Shown in pieces: positions 17,792 through 27,093 of a stretch of DNA of 64,000 bases. The DNA is taken from positions 1,116,048 through 1,180,047 of the forward strand of contig SRSL01000001.1 of NCBI GenBank assembly GCA_009735695.1. Direction: 5' to 3'. The position numbers were made by a program, and so were the translations under genes. Position 1 is the stretch's first letter. Every line of letters begins with the position of its first letter. The stretch comes from Christiangramia bathymodioli. GTDB lineage: Bacteria; Bacteroidota; Bacteroidia; Flavobacteriales; Flavobacteriaceae. The notes under the pieces were generated by a model that was not told where the DNA came from, made no database searches, and saw only the letters and a list, made by a program, of their open reading frames with translations.

Positions 17792-18856
17792 ATGGAGGAA
17801 GTTCGCGATCCTTCTAATCAAAAGCCTGGAAATCACATTCTGATGATCAGGCTTTCTGCCCTTGGAGATGTGGCCATGGTGGTTCCCGTTCTAAGTGTGC
17901 TGGTGAACACCTATCCCCAACTTAATATCACGATGTTGACCAAGGCATTTTACCGGCCGCTTTTCAGTCATCTTCCCAATGTTAGTATTTACGAAGCCGA
18001 TCTTGAGGGGGTTCACAGTGGTGTTTTGGGTCTTGGGACGCTGGCCAGGGATCTTCGTGATGAGGAAATTGACGCAGTTGCCGATCTTCATGACGTCCTG
18101 CGAAGCAATGTTCTTAAGTCCATTTTCTATTTCTACGGAATTCCATTCTACCAGATCGATAAGGGCCGCTCGGAAAAGAAGGCGCTAACCAGGGAAAATA
18201 ATAAGGTTTTTAAAGAGCTGAAAGCGACGCATGAGCGCTATGCTGAGGTCTTCAAAAAAATGGGATATCCGCTGGATCTTTCAAATTACAGCCCTCCGCC
18301 AAAGCGAAAACTCATTCCAAGGATCGAAGAAGTAATTGGAAAAGATCGAAAAAAATGGATAGGGATCGCTCCCTTTGCCCAGCATGAATCGAAACTCTAT
18401 CCTCCAGATCTTATGGAAAAGGTTATTCAGCATTTTTCAGAAAAAGGGAAAGTAAAGATCATCTTTTTTGGTGGTGGTGAAGAAGAACGCCAGAAACTGG
18501 AAGCCTGGGAAGAACGTTTTCCGAATACGGTTAGCGTAGTAGGAAAATTAAGATTTGCCGAAGAGCTGAGCCTGATTTCCAATCTGGACCTGATGCTGTC
18601 TATGGACAGCGGGAATGCACATATGGCTGCGATCTACGGGATCCCGGTAGTAAGCATCTGGGGAGTCACGCATCCCTTCACCGGATTTAAAGCCTTTAAC
18701 CAACCACTGGAAAACTGTATTTTACCAGATCTGCATAAATATCCAAAGATCCCAACTTCGGTATATGGAAATAAGGTTCCCAAGGGATATGAAGACGTAA
18801 TGCGCAGCATTCCCCCGGAAACGATCATTAACAGGATCGAAGAGATCCTTACCTGA
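17792..18856 (+). CDS. Family 9 glycosyltransferase (heptosyltransferase-like)
   Basis: A 354-residue GT-B protein. MIRLSALGDVAMVVPVL near the N-terminus (~20-36) is the acceptor-side motif of heptosyltransferases, and the donor-binding half has GIAPFAQHESKLYPPDLM, FFGGGEEE, and LSMDSGNAHMAAIYGIPVVSIWG (the D.GxxH.A motif). It probably adds a sugar to the lipopolysaccharide core; the exact sugar is not determined. It lies 6 nt after DUF4254 and is convergent with the ferredoxin reductase gene, 5 nt away. Confidence 0.9.
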   Translation: MEEVRDPSNQKPGNHILMIRLSALGDVAMVVPVLSVLVNTYPQLNITMLTKAFYRPLFSHLPNVSIYEADLEGVHSGVLGLGTLARDLRDEEIDAVADLHDVLRSNVLKSIFYFYGIPFYQIDKGRSEKKALTRENNKVFKELKATHERYAEVFKKMGYPLDLSNYSPPPKRKLIPRIEEVIGKDRKKWIGIAPFAQHESKLYPPDLMEKVIQHFSEKGKVKIIFFGGGEEERQKLEAWEERFPNTVSVVGKLRFAEELSLISNLDLMLSMDSGNAHMAAIYGIPVVSIWGVTHPFTGFKAFNQPLENCILPDLHKYPKIPTSVYGNKVPKGYEDVMRSIPPETIINRIEEILT

Positions 18857-18861
18857 TGCTT

Positions 18862-19911
18862 TTATAGGTCATCAAAATCTACCTTCAGGATAGGAGTAGT
18901 TGGATGCGCCTGGCAGGTTAGAATAAAGCCTTCTTCGATCTCTTCATCGGTAAGGATCTGGTTTTTGCTCATTTCAGCCTTTCCTTCAGTGATTCTGGCC
19001 ATACAGCTGCTGCAAATACCTCCCTGGCAGGAATAAGGCACATCGATATCATTTTCGAGTGCTACGTCCAGGACTACATCGGTACGATCCATCGAGAATG
19101 AAAATTCCTCATCATCTACCAGCAGGGTTACCGCGGTCTGCCCGTCGGTATCTCCCTGTATTTCCTTTTCTTCGGCTGTATTGGTGAAAAGTTCGAACAG
19201 GATCTGGTCTTCCCGCACTCCGTGGCTTTTCAGAACTTCGGAAACCTGTTTGATCATGGCTTCAGGCCCGCAGAGATAGAATTTATCGAATGGATGATCT
19301 TTGAACTTGTTTTTCAGAATATAATTCACCGTGCTGGTCTCTATTCTCCCAAAATGTGAATTCTCTTCTCTTGTTCGGCTGTAAACGAATTCTATGAACA
19401 AGCGGTGTGGAAATTCTGCCTGAAGTTTCAGCAGTTCCTTGAAAAAGATCGTATCGTCTACCGATTTATTCCCGTAAGTTAGCACGAATTTGCTGTGCGG
19501 CTCGTCTCTGAGAACGGTTTTTATGATCGACAGGATGGGCGTGATCCCGCTTCCGGCAGCAAAAGCCGCATAATTTTGATTCTTATCTGCAGGTTTCAGA
19601 ATAAATTTTCCTTCCGGTGGATGCACCTCCAGAATATCACCAGCCTGTAATTTATTATTGGCGATCACTGAAAAGCGACCTCCTTCAACTTCCTTAACGG
19701 TAACTTTAAATTCGTTTGATTTTGGAGCCGAACACAGGGAGTAAGCTCTTCTCAATTCCTTGCCATCAGCTTCAAATCTAATCGTGATGTATTGCCCGGC
19801 ATAGAAGTCGAATACTTCCTTCAGATTTTCGGGTATTTCAAAAGATATACTTACCGCCTGCGAGGTTTCGCGAATTATTTCCTTTATTTTTAGCGGATAA
19901 AACTTGCTCAT
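18862..19911 (-). CDS. PaaE-like ferredoxin-NAD(P) reductase with 2Fe-2S domain
   Basis: A 349-residue flavoprotein. The FAD domain contains ELRRAYSLCSAP (RxYS-type, ~54), the NAD(P) domain GSGITPILSIIKTVL (~117) and FYLCGPEAMI (~210), and the C-terminal plant-type 2Fe-2S domain has four cysteines spaced C-x4-C-x2-C-x29-C in PYSCQGGICSSCMA and ILTCQAHP. It resembles the reductase component of phenylacetyl-CoA epoxidase, but no paaABCD genes are present, so the electron acceptor is open. Transcribed alone from a -7 box 17 nt upstream. Confidence 0.9.
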   Translation of the reverse strand: MSKFYPLKIKEIIRETSQAVSISFEIPENLKEVFDFYAGQYITIRFEADGKELRRAYSLCSAPKSNEFKVTVKEVEGGRFSVIANNKLQAGDILEVHPPEGKFILKPADKNQNYAAFAAGSGITPILSIIKTVLRDEPHSKFVLTYGNKSVDDTIFFKELLKLQAEFPHRLFIEFVYSRTREENSHFGRIETSTVNYILKNKFKDHPFDKFYLCGPEAMIKQVSEVLKSHGVREDQILFELFTNTAEEKEIQGDTDGQTAVTLLVDDEEFSFSMDRTDVVLDVALENDIDVPYSCQGGICSSCMARITEGKAEMSKNQILTDEEIEEGFILTCQAHPTTPILKVDFDDL

Positions 19912-19928
19912 TATTTTTTGTTTGTGCG

Positions 19929-19936
19929 CAAAAATA
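19929..19936 (-). promoter_or_regulatory. -7 box (TATTTTTG on minus) before the ferredoxin reductase
   Basis: Read on the minus strand, TATTTTTG lies 17 nt before the ATG at 19911. It matches TAnnTTTG. No TTG is visible at the usual -33 distance. Confidence 0.5.
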
Positions 19937-20008
19937 CAAAGTATGGGCTTTTTAGACTTGTTTGTAACAATATTTTAAATTTCTATACCTATAAGCAAAT
20001 CCTTCAGT

Positions 20009-21493
20009 ATGTTCAAGAAATTTATCTGGCTGGAATGGAAATCCTTCTTTCGATCGGCTAGTTTAGGAAAAAGTCTGGGCCTTAAGATCCTGATGGCGTT
20101 CCTGGCCTTATATTTCTCTGCCATGTTTCTTATCTTCGGAATTGCCCTTTTTCCGCTTATCAAGAAATTTTATCCCGAAGGTGATCCCTTATTGATCGTA
20201 AACCGCTTCGCCCTTATTTACCTGGCACTCGAATTGGTATTCCGGTTCATGCTGCAAACCCTGCCGGTGCTGGATATAAAACCATTGATGGTACTTCCCA
20301 TCAGCAAAAAGAAAGTGGTCAATTTTGTACTGATAAAATCGCTATTTTCCTATTATAACGTACTTCCGCTTTTATTGCTCATTCCGTTTGGGATTTTCTG
20401 CATGGTTAAGGAAGATTATCCGGTATGGAACATCCTGGGCTGGATGCTGGGAATGTATGCGCTCATACTTTGTGTGAATTACCTCAATTTCATCATCAAA
20501 AAACGCTTTACTGAAAATCTGAAAGCCCTGATCCCTGTAGTGATCGTGGCTTTTGGTTTAGGATTGCTGGACTACCTGGGAATCTTTTCTATAAGCATCT
20601 ATTTCGGAAAATTACTGAATATCCTGTATGCCAATCCTGTCCTGGCTCTGGTTCCGCTTGTTCTATTAATTGGTCTTTATTTCTGGAATCAAATAAATCT
20701 GAAAGGTAAATTCTACCTGGATGCTCATTTAAAAGGTAAAAAGCAATCGGTAGACACCAAAGAATTCGGGTGGACCCGAAGATTCGGAAGTATTGCACCA
20801 TTCCTTCAGCAGGATCTGAAATTGATCTGGAGAAACAAAAGACCAAAAACCACCATTTACCTGTCGTTCCTGTTTTTGCTGTATGGCCTCATATTTTATC
20901 CGAATGACGCCTACCAGGATATGCCTGCATTTTTTGTGTTCGTGGGCATCTTCATTACCGGGATCTTTATGATCAACTTTGGGCAGTTCGTTCCTTCCTG
21001 GGACGCCTCTTATTATCCCATGATCATGGCGCAGAATATTCCAATGCGGCAATACCTGGCTTCCAAGATGGGACTTATAAGCTTTAGCATAGTGGTGCTG
21101 GCCATTCTATCAACGCCTTATGTATATTTTGGATGGAATATTTTATTGCTGAATATCGCCTGCGCGTTGTACAATATGGGAGTGAACGTTCCAATTCTAT
21201 TATATGCCGGGTCGTTCAACAAAAAAAGGATCGATCTGGATAAGAGTCCGTTCATGAATTACCAGGGTACGGGAGCTTCGCAATGGCTGGTAGGTATTCC
21301 GCTGTTATTGATTCCGATTTTCTTTTTCTGGCTTTTCAATAAATTCATCAGTTACGAGATCGCTGTGGCTTTTCTGGCCGTTTTGGGAATTATTGGATTG
21401 ATCTCAAGGCCTGCATTGCTTAATTTTTTGGAACAGCGATACCGAAAAAGAAAATATGTTATGATACAGGGATTTAAACAAAAAGGGGATTAA
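20009..21493 (+). CDS. DUF5687 family ABC transporter permease
   Basis: A 494-residue integral membrane protein with about twelve hydrophobic segments. The short N-terminal FKKFIWLEWKSFFRS precedes the first helix, as in ABC-2 type permeases. It matches the Bacteroidota DUF5687 family. The ATPase gene begins 11 nt downstream, so the two form an exporter of unknown cargo. No solute-binding protein or periplasmic adaptor is nearby. Confidence 0.82.
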   Translation: MFKKFIWLEWKSFFRSASLGKSLGLKILMAFLALYFSAMFLIFGIALFPLIKKFYPEGDPLLIVNRFALIYLALELVFRFMLQTLPVLDIKPLMVLPISKKKVVNFVLIKSLFSYYNVLPLLLLIPFGIFCMVKEDYPVWNILGWMLGMYALILCVNYLNFIIKKRFTENLKALIPVVIVAFGLGLLDYLGIFSISIYFGKLLNILYANPVLALVPLVLLIGLYFWNQINLKGKFYLDAHLKGKKQSVDTKEFGWTRRFGSIAPFLQQDLKLIWRNKRPKTTIYLSFLFLLYGLIFYPNDAYQDMPAFFVFVGIFITGIFMINFGQFVPSWDASYYPMIMAQNIPMRQYLASKMGLISFSIVVLAILSTPYVYFGWNILLLNIACALYNMGVNVPILLYAGSFNKKRIDLDKSPFMNYQGTGASQWLVGIPLLLIPIFFFWLFNKFISYEIAVAFLAVLGIIGLISRPALLNFLEQRYRKRKYVMIQGFKQKGD

Positions 21494-21504
21494 AAATTTA
21501 GATT

Positions 21505-22215
21505 ATGATAACGGCAACCAATCTTTCAAAAATATATAACGGGACCAAGGTCCTTGATATTGAACATCTGGATATTCCTTCGGGTCAGAATTTCGGACTG
21601 GTGGGTAACAACGGTGCAGGAAAAACCACCTTTTTCAGTTTGTTGCTGGATCTTATAGAACCTTCCACGGGAAGTATTTTCAATAATGAGATCACGGTGA
21701 ATCAGAGTGAAAAATGGAAAAGTTTTACCGCTTCTTTTATCGATGAAAGTTTCCTCATCGGGTATCTCACCCCGGAAGAATATTTCTATTTCGTGGGAGA
21801 ATTGAGAAACCGAAACAAGGCCGATATCGACTCCTTCCTGGAACGTTTCGGAGATTTCTTTAATGGAGAGATCCTTGGAAGGAAGAAATACCTGCGAGAC
21901 CTTTCAAAAGGGAACCAGAAAAAGGTCGGGATCGTTTCGGCTTTAATTGGTGATCCGGAAGTGGTGATCCTGGATGAGCCTTTCGCCAACCTGGATCCAA
22001 CCACGCAGATCCGTCTTAAAAAACTGCTGAAAGAGATTTCCGGAACCTCGGGAACCACCTTCCTGATCTCCAGTCATGACCTTATTCACGTGACCGAAGT
22101 ATGCGAGCGCATCGTGGTCCTTGATAAAGGAGTGATCGTGCGGGATATTGAAACTTCAGAAGCTACTCTTGCCGAACTGGAAGCCTATTTTTCCAGGGAG
22201 ATCATCGAAGGCTAG
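21505..22215 (+). CDS. ABC transporter ATP-binding protein
   Basis: A 236-residue ABC ATPase. Walker A GNNGAGKTTFF (~33-43), signature region LSKGNQKKV (~134) with a K/N variant of LSGGQ, Walker B EVVILDEPFANLDPTTQ (~152) and the H-loop in LISSHDL (~190). This subfamily pairs with ABC-2/DUF5687 permeases for export. It is operonic with the gene 11 nt upstream. Not GldA by sequence, as far as I can tell by eye. Confidence 0.93.
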   Translation: MITATNLSKIYNGTKVLDIEHLDIPSGQNFGLVGNNGAGKTTFFSLLLDLIEPSTGSIFNNEITVNQSEKWKSFTASFIDESFLIGYLTPEEYFYFVGELRNRNKADIDSFLERFGDFFNGEILGRKKYLRDLSKGNQKKVGIVSALIGDPEVVILDEPFANLDPTTQIRLKKLLKEISGTSGTTFLISSHDLIHVTEVCERIVVLDKGVIVRDIETSEATLAELEAYFSREIIEG

Positions 22216-22224
22216 CCGGGGTTA

Positions 22225-22255
22225 TTGGACTTTAGAAAAAGAAGCTTACTTTTAC
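22225..22255 (+). promoter_or_regulatory. Candidate sigma-A promoter for sprE
   Basis: TTG at 22225-22227 and TACTTTTA at 22248-22255 are 20 nt apart, within the 17-23 spacing known for Bacteroidota promoters (TTG then TAnnTTTG). The last base of the -7 box deviates (A for G). The start of sprE is about 53 nt downstream of the box. Confidence 0.45.
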
Positions 22256-22307
22256 ATACTAAATCATAGTATCAAAAGTTATTCATGATACCCACTAAAG
22301 GTTCATT

Positions 22308-24851
22308 TTGAATAGGTTCACACGCTTCGCTTTATTCCTCATACTTTCTGTAAGCATTTTTAGTTGTTCCAGGAAGAAGAATTCCTTTGTAAACAGGAAT
22401 TATCACGCTGTGACTGCGGAATATAATACGCTTTATAATGGGAATCTGGCACTTCAGCAGGGCAGGGAGGAGATTAACCAGAATTACGCCGATAATTACT
22501 GGGATATTTTACCTATTGAACGCCTGGATGTTGACGACAAGATCCTGTTGCCAGATTCAGTACGAAATCAGAATTTTGGAAGAGCCGAAGAAAAGGCTGT
22601 AAAGGCCATTCAGAAACATTCCATGCAAATAGGAGGGAAGGAGCGAAACCCGCAGATGGATGAGGCTTATCTGCTTTTAGGAAAGGCCCGTTATTACGAT
22701 CAGCGATTCATCCCGGCTCTGGACGCCTTCAATTATATTCTTTACAGGTATCCCGCCAGTGATAATATTAACCATGCGAGGGTCTGGCGAGAAAAGACCA
22801 ATATCAGGTTAGGCAACGAAAAACTGGCCATCGAAAACCTCAAGGAGGTGTTGGATTCAGATAGACTGGATGACCAGGACATCGCCGATGCTAGTTCCAG
22901 TCTGGCCCAGGCCTATATCAATCTGAATCACCTGGACAGCGCCGTGGTGCCGCTTCAGAATGCTGCTGAATTCATTGATGTAAATGCCGAAAAGGGCCGC
23001 TATTATTATATTCTTGGTCAGTTACACAACAGGCTTGGCGAAACGGCGTCCGCGAACGCCGCTTTTGACAGGGTGATCGATCTTCATCGCAAATCGCCCC
23101 GAATATATTATGTGAATGCTTACGTTCAGAAGGCTAGAAATTATGGACAGGGAGATTATAACGAAGCTTCACTGCTTCAGCTTTTACAGGAATTGGAGGA
23201 AGATCGTGAAAACAGACCTTACCTGGATAAGATCTATTTTCAGCTAGGAGAGTATTATAAAAATCGGGATTCTACGGAACTGGCCGTTGAATTTTACAAT
23301 AAATCACTAAGATCACCTTCCAGCGATATCTATTTGAAATCTATCAATTATGAGATCCTCGCCGGGATCAATTTTGATGAGGCCAGGTATCAGGAAGCAG
23401 GAAAATATTACGATAGTACCCTCACTTTTATGTCTCCGGATCTGCTGGAATTCCGAACCATCAAAAAAAGAAGGGAAAACCTCGCCGATGTGATCAAATA
23501 TGAGAATATGGCAGAGGAAACCGATAGTATTCTCTACCTGGCAGGTCTTTCAGAAGAAGAGCAGATCAACTATTTTACTGATTATACCAACGAGCTTCGC
23601 GCTAAAGCGGTGGCAAATATGGAAGCCGGAGAATTGCCGGTTTACACAGCGAGTATCGGACCACGCAACAACTTTCCATCATCTAATGCCTTACCACCTG
23701 CAGATGGAACAGTTTCGGGTAACACGTTCTATTTTTATAACCCGCTTAGAATTTCCAGGGGCGCTCAGGAATTTCTTCGGGTTTGGGGTAGCCGCGAGCT
23801 CAGCGATAACTGGCGTTGGGCCTCACGTGCCGTGAACCAGAGTTCACTGAATGCCCAGGAACGAATTATGGATATCAACCTGGATAATGATCCGCTGTAT
23901 GACCCGATGTCTTATGTGGGTAGGATCCCGGTAGACCAGCCAGTTTTAGATAGCCTGGCGAGCCAGCGCAATTTGGCCTACTATCAGCTTGGGGTTATCT
24001 ATAATGAAAAATATGGTGAGTATGACCTGGCTTCAGAAAGGCTTGAGATCCTTCTGAAAAATGATCCCGAGGAAAGACTGGTTCTTCCTGCTAAATATAA
24101 CCTCTATAAGATATACGGCGCACAGGGCAGACTTCAGGATCAGGAAAGAATAAAACAGGACATACTTCAGAATTATCCTGATTCCAGGTACGCGGCCTTT
24201 ATCACCAATCCGGCAGCAGTGACCCGGGACGCCGACAGTCCGGAATTCCTTTACAGATCCCTGTTTGAAGCCTATGAAAACCAGCAGTATGCTGAAGTTT
24301 TAGAGAAATCTAATGAGTATATTTCCCGATTTGTGGGTGATCCCATCGTTCCTAAACTGGAACTGCTTAAAGCTCAGGCAAATGCGAGGCTGTTAGGTCT
24401 GGACGCTTATGAAAAATCTTTAAACTATGTTGCTGTGACCTATCCGCAATCTGAAGAAGGTAGAAAGGCGCAGCAAATTATCAATACGTCTTTACCGGAA
24501 TTAAAGAACCTGGAGTTTAATCGCGACAGCCTGCAAACCGATTATAAATTGATCTATCCTTTTCAGGTAGAAGAAAAGGAAAAGGCTTTAGCTTTCCTGG
24601 AGAAGCTGGATAGGGCCATTTCAGATCTGGGATATTCCAGTCTTTCGGTGTCTTTAGATGTTTATGATACCGAAGAATTATTCGTGGTGGTGCATGGACT
24701 GGAGAACGAATCTAAGTCGCTGGGCTTTCAGGAATTACTTCAGAAAAATAAAAATTATAAAATAGGTAGGGAAGCCTTTGTTTTGTCCACAGAAAATTAT
24801 AGAATTGTGCAGATTAAGAAAAATTTAAGAACTTATATCGCTAACAATTAA
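22308..24851 (+). CDS. sprE: Gliding motility/type IX secretion lipoprotein SprE (PorW)
   Basis: An 847-residue lipoprotein (TTG start; lipobox cysteine at 20 in SIFSCSRKK). Next come VNRNYHAVTAEYNTLYNGNLAL and the ARYYDQRFIPALDAFNYILYRYP tetratricopeptide region, with more TPR-like helices through ~700. The C-terminal ~75 residues contain a repeat like those seen in SprE (SLDVYDTEELFVVVHGL). SprE/PorW is needed for secretion through the type IX system and for gliding in Flavobacterium. No in-frame ATG lies near, so TTG is the likely start. Bactofilin and the ATP synthase operon follow. Confidence 0.9.
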   Translation: MNRFTRFALFLILSVSIFSCSRKKNSFVNRNYHAVTAEYNTLYNGNLALQQGREEINQNYADNYWDILPIERLDVDDKILLPDSVRNQNFGRAEEKAVKAIQKHSMQIGGKERNPQMDEAYLLLGKARYYDQRFIPALDAFNYILYRYPASDNINHARVWREKTNIRLGNEKLAIENLKEVLDSDRLDDQDIADASSSLAQAYINLNHLDSAVVPLQNAAEFIDVNAEKGRYYYILGQLHNRLGETASANAAFDRVIDLHRKSPRIYYVNAYVQKARNYGQGDYNEASLLQLLQELEEDRENRPYLDKIYFQLGEYYKNRDSTELAVEFYNKSLRSPSSDIYLKSINYEILAGINFDEARYQEAGKYYDSTLTFMSPDLLEFRTIKKRRENLADVIKYENMAEETDSILYLAGLSEEEQINYFTDYTNELRAKAVANMEAGELPVYTASIGPRNNFPSSNALPPADGTVSGNTFYFYNPLRISRGAQEFLRVWGSRELSDNWRWASRAVNQSSLNAQERIMDINLDNDPLYDPMSYVGRIPVDQPVLDSLASQRNLAYYQLGVIYNEKYGEYDLASERLEILLKNDPEERLVLPAKYNLYKIYGAQGRLQDQERIKQDILQNYPDSRYAAFITNPAAVTRDADSPEFLYRSLFEAYENQQYAEVLEKSNEYISRFVGDPIVPKLELLKAQANARLLGLDAYEKSLNYVAVTYPQSEEGRKAQQIINTSLPELKNLEFNRDSLQTDYKLIYPFQVEEKEKALAFLEKLDRAISDLGYSSLSVSLDVYDTEELFVVVHGLENESKSLGFQELLQKNKNYKIGREAFVLSTENYRIVQIKKNLRTYIANN

Positions 24852-24864
24852 ACCCTACCTACTT

Positions 24865-25263
24865 ATGTTTTCTGAACCCAAAAAGACCAAACCTACATCA
24901 GACCAGAACCAACAAAACCGAATTGCCGCTGGAACCTTTATCACTGGCGATATCCAGGGAAAAGGCTGTTTCAGGATCGAGGGAACCCTTGAGGGAACCC
25001 TTAAAACCCCTGGCAAGGTGGTCATTAGCGAAGGCGGATTGATCAACGGAACCCTTGAGTGCGAAAATGCCGATGTTGAAGGCAAATTCCAGGGAAAATT
25101 ATTGATCAAGGGAGTTTTAACGCTGCGCAGCACTGCCAACATCGAAGGAGAAGTTGTCACAGGAAAGCTGGCCGTTGAACCGGGAGCCGTTTTCAATGCT
25201 ACCTGCGAGATGAACGGAGGTGTAAAACCTCTTAAAAATGACAATGAAAAAAGATCAGCGTAA
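24865..25263 (+). CDS. Bactofilin (polymer-forming cytoskeletal protein)
   Basis: A 132-residue protein: a short polar N-terminus, then a beta-helical DUF583 core (~residues 20-115) with repeated units such as GTFITGDIQGKGCFRIEGTLEGTL and VISEGGLINGTLECENADVEGKF. Bactofilins polymerise without nucleotide into filaments that position cell-wall or appendage machinery. It begins 13 nt after sprE, and its 3' end overlaps the start of atpZ, so it is physically joined to both the motility gene and the ATP synthase operon. Confidence 0.93.
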   Translation: MFSEPKKTKPTSDQNQQNRIAAGTFITGDIQGKGCFRIEGTLEGTLKTPGKVVISEGGLINGTLECENADVEGKFQGKLLIKGVLTLRSTANIEGEVVTGKLAVEPGAVFNATCEMNGGVKPLKNDNEKRSA

Positions 25264-25462
25264 CAAATATCTCCAGTTCGTCAATATTGCCTTCCAGATG
25301 GGGATCATTATTGCGGCTGGAGTTTTTTTAGGTATCTGGCTGGACGAAAAATATCCAAATAAATATTCGGCTTATACCATCGGGATTTCCCTGCTGGGAG
25401 TCTTTATCGCCCTTTACCAGGTGTATCGAAGTGTGAAATCTATGAATGAGGATGACTCATGA
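25244..25462 (+). CDS. atpZ: AtpZ/AtpI family F0F1 assembly protein
   Basis: A 72-residue protein with two membrane helices (FVNIAFQMGIIIAAGVFLGIWLDEKY and YTIGISLLGVFIALYQVYR), matching the AtpZ/AtpI group, including the GxxLGxWLDxK pattern. Such proteins sit at the head of atp operons and help c-ring assembly or Mg2+ entry. I start at ATG 25244; ATG 25238 two codons earlier is equally possible. It overlaps bactofilin by 20 nt and its stop codon overlaps the next ATG. Confidence 0.85.
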   Translation: MKKDQRNKYLQFVNIAFQMGIIIAAGVFLGIWLDEKYPNKYSAYTIGISLLGVFIALYQVYRSVKSMNEDDS

Positions 25463-25842
25463 AAGAACAAAGTTTTGGCTTTTTAAAAGTCTTCCTGCCT
25501 TTTAGTTTACTGCTTTTTGCCATCCAGTTCGTGCTGGTTGAATATATGTACCAGGCTGAATTGTACTATTCTACCCTTGCCATTTATGCCTTTCATGTAC
25601 TAGCTACTTTTCTTATCTATTATTTTCTGCTGTTCGTTCATTCGAATTTTGAGGAAAAAACGGGATTTGCCTTTATGGCCTGCAGCTTACTCAAGATGCT
25701 GGCTGCGGTTTTATTCCTTTTACCGCTCATGCTAAGCGATACCGAAGCGATGTTACCGGATATCGCTGCCTTTTTTATCCCTTATTTTTTATTTCTTTTC
25801 TTCGAAACTTATTACGCGGTAAGGCTTATCAATACAAAATAA
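25459..25842 (+). CDS. DUF6168 family membrane protein in the atp operon
   Basis: A 127-residue protein with four membrane helices (~10-27, 38-60, 72-90 and 98-120), in the position usually held by AtpI. I recall DUF6168 as the Flavobacteriia family found here. ATGA overlap with atpZ implies coupled translation. A role in ATP synthase assembly is inferred from position only. Confidence 0.72.
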   Translation: MKEQSFGFLKVFLPFSLLLFAIQFVLVEYMYQAELYYSTLAIYAFHVLATFLIYYFLLFVHSNFEEKTGFAFMACSLLKMLAAVLFLLPLMLSDTEAMLPDIAAFFIPYFLFLFFETYYAVRLINTK

Positions 25843-25926
25843 CTGCCTGTAATTCAGTAAAATCGTTAAAATTCCTGAAACCTCTAAAAAATTATAGTTG
25901 GTGCTTTCAGATAAAAATTAAAAGTA

Positions 25927-25934
25927 TACCTTTG
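25927..25934 (+). promoter_or_regulatory. -7 box (TACCTTTG) before atpB
   Basis: TACCTTTG matches TAnnTTTG in the 135-bp gap after DUF6168, 44 nt before the atpB ATG. A TTG lies at 25898-25900, 26 nt upstream, slightly longer than the usual spacing. This would let the core atp genes be expressed apart from the sprE-bactofilin-atpZ genes. Confidence 0.5.
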
Positions 25935-25977
25935 CACGGAAATTTAGAGCCCACAACTTTTAAGTAGAACAGGTACT

Positions 25978-27069
25978 ATGACAGCACATAAATCTTTCGT
26001 GATTAGGGTGTACTTTACATTGGCTTTGGCCGTTTTTCCGTTACTTACTTTCGCACAGGAGCATACAGAGCTTGCAGAAGCTGAAGAAGAATTCAATGCT
26101 ACCGACATGATCATGCATCATATTGGTGATTCTCATGGCTGGCATTTCTTTGGAGAAGGAGATAATTCTTTTACTCTTCCACTTCCTGTTATCCTATATA
26201 CCGATAACGGGCTGGTAACCTTTATGTCCAGTGAATTTCATCATGATACAGAAGGTCATCATGTTGTTGAAAAAGGCGGAATGCGTTTTGTAAACCTTCA
26301 CGAAGATATTTACAGGCTTGATGCCGGTGCGGAGAGCGTTGAGTTCGATGCAGAACATCATCCAGTAAATGCCAGCAAACCCTGGGACCTTTCTATCACC
26401 AAGAACGTGGCGGCCATGTTCCTAACAGTTATTTTGATGGTTCTTTTCTTTGTGATCGGGCTTGCAAGACATCACAAAAAGAACGAAAAGGCTCCAAAGG
26501 GCTTCAATAATGTTCTTGAGACCCTGGTTCTATTTGTTAGAGATGAGATCGCTATCCCGCAGATCGGGGAGAAAAAATATATGAAGTTTATGCCATTTCT
26601 TTTAACGGTATTCTTCTTCATCTGGATCACGAACCTTATGGGATTGCTTCCTGGAGCTGCCAACGTTACCGGTAATATTGCAGTAACCGTATCTCTTGGA
26701 TTGTTTACCCTGGCTTTGATCCTTATCAACGGAAATAAAGATTACTGGAAACACACCTTTTGGATGCCGGGTATTCCAACCTGGGTTAAGCCAATTCTGG
26801 CGATCGTTGAGGGTGCTGGTGTTTTCATCAAGCCAATCGCACTGATGATTCGTTTGTTCGCGAACATCACCGCGGGGCATATCATCATCCTAAGTTTGAT
26901 AGGATTGATATTTATTTTAGAAAGTGCAGGCGTTGCCGGAATTTCGGTTCCTTTCGCCTTATTCATAACAGTACTGGAATTGCTTGTAGCATTCCTTCAG
27001 GCGTTTATTTTTACGATTCTGTCGGCCCTGTTTATCGGGATGGCAGTTGAGGAACATGAACATCATTAA
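25978..27069 (+). CDS. atpB: F0F1 ATP synthase subunit a
   Basis: A 363-residue proton-channel subunit. The C-terminal ~230 residues hold the canonical membrane helices, with LMIRLFANITAGHIIILSLIG carrying the essential arginine and AFLQAFIFTILSALFIG the last helix. Compared with the ~270-residue E. coli protein, it has an N-terminal extension: an apparent signal peptide (~1-26, ending TFAQ) and a histidine-rich periplasmic segment of about 110 residues. The extension is typical of Bacteroidota subunit a as I recall. Confidence 0.95.
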   Translation: MTAHKSFVIRVYFTLALAVFPLLTFAQEHTELAEAEEEFNATDMIMHHIGDSHGWHFFGEGDNSFTLPLPVILYTDNGLVTFMSSEFHHDTEGHHVVEKGGMRFVNLHEDIYRLDAGAESVEFDAEHHPVNASKPWDLSITKNVAAMFLTVILMVLFFVIGLARHHKKNEKAPKGFNNVLETLVLFVRDEIAIPQIGEKKYMKFMPFLLTVFFFIWITNLMGLLPGAANVTGNIAVTVSLGLFTLALILINGNKDYWKHTFWMPGIPTWVKPILAIVEGAGVFIKPIALMIRLFANITAGHIIILSLIGLIFILESAGVAGISVPFALFITVLELLVAFLQAFIFTILSALFIGMAVEEHEHH

Positions 27070-27093
27070 TTTTAATCTTTAATTTATTCTATT

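Noticed and set aside
18862-19911. Phenylacetate degradation operon
   Set aside because: Only a PaaE-like reductase and, 4 kb away, a CapK-like ligase are present; no paaABCD or ring-opening genes.
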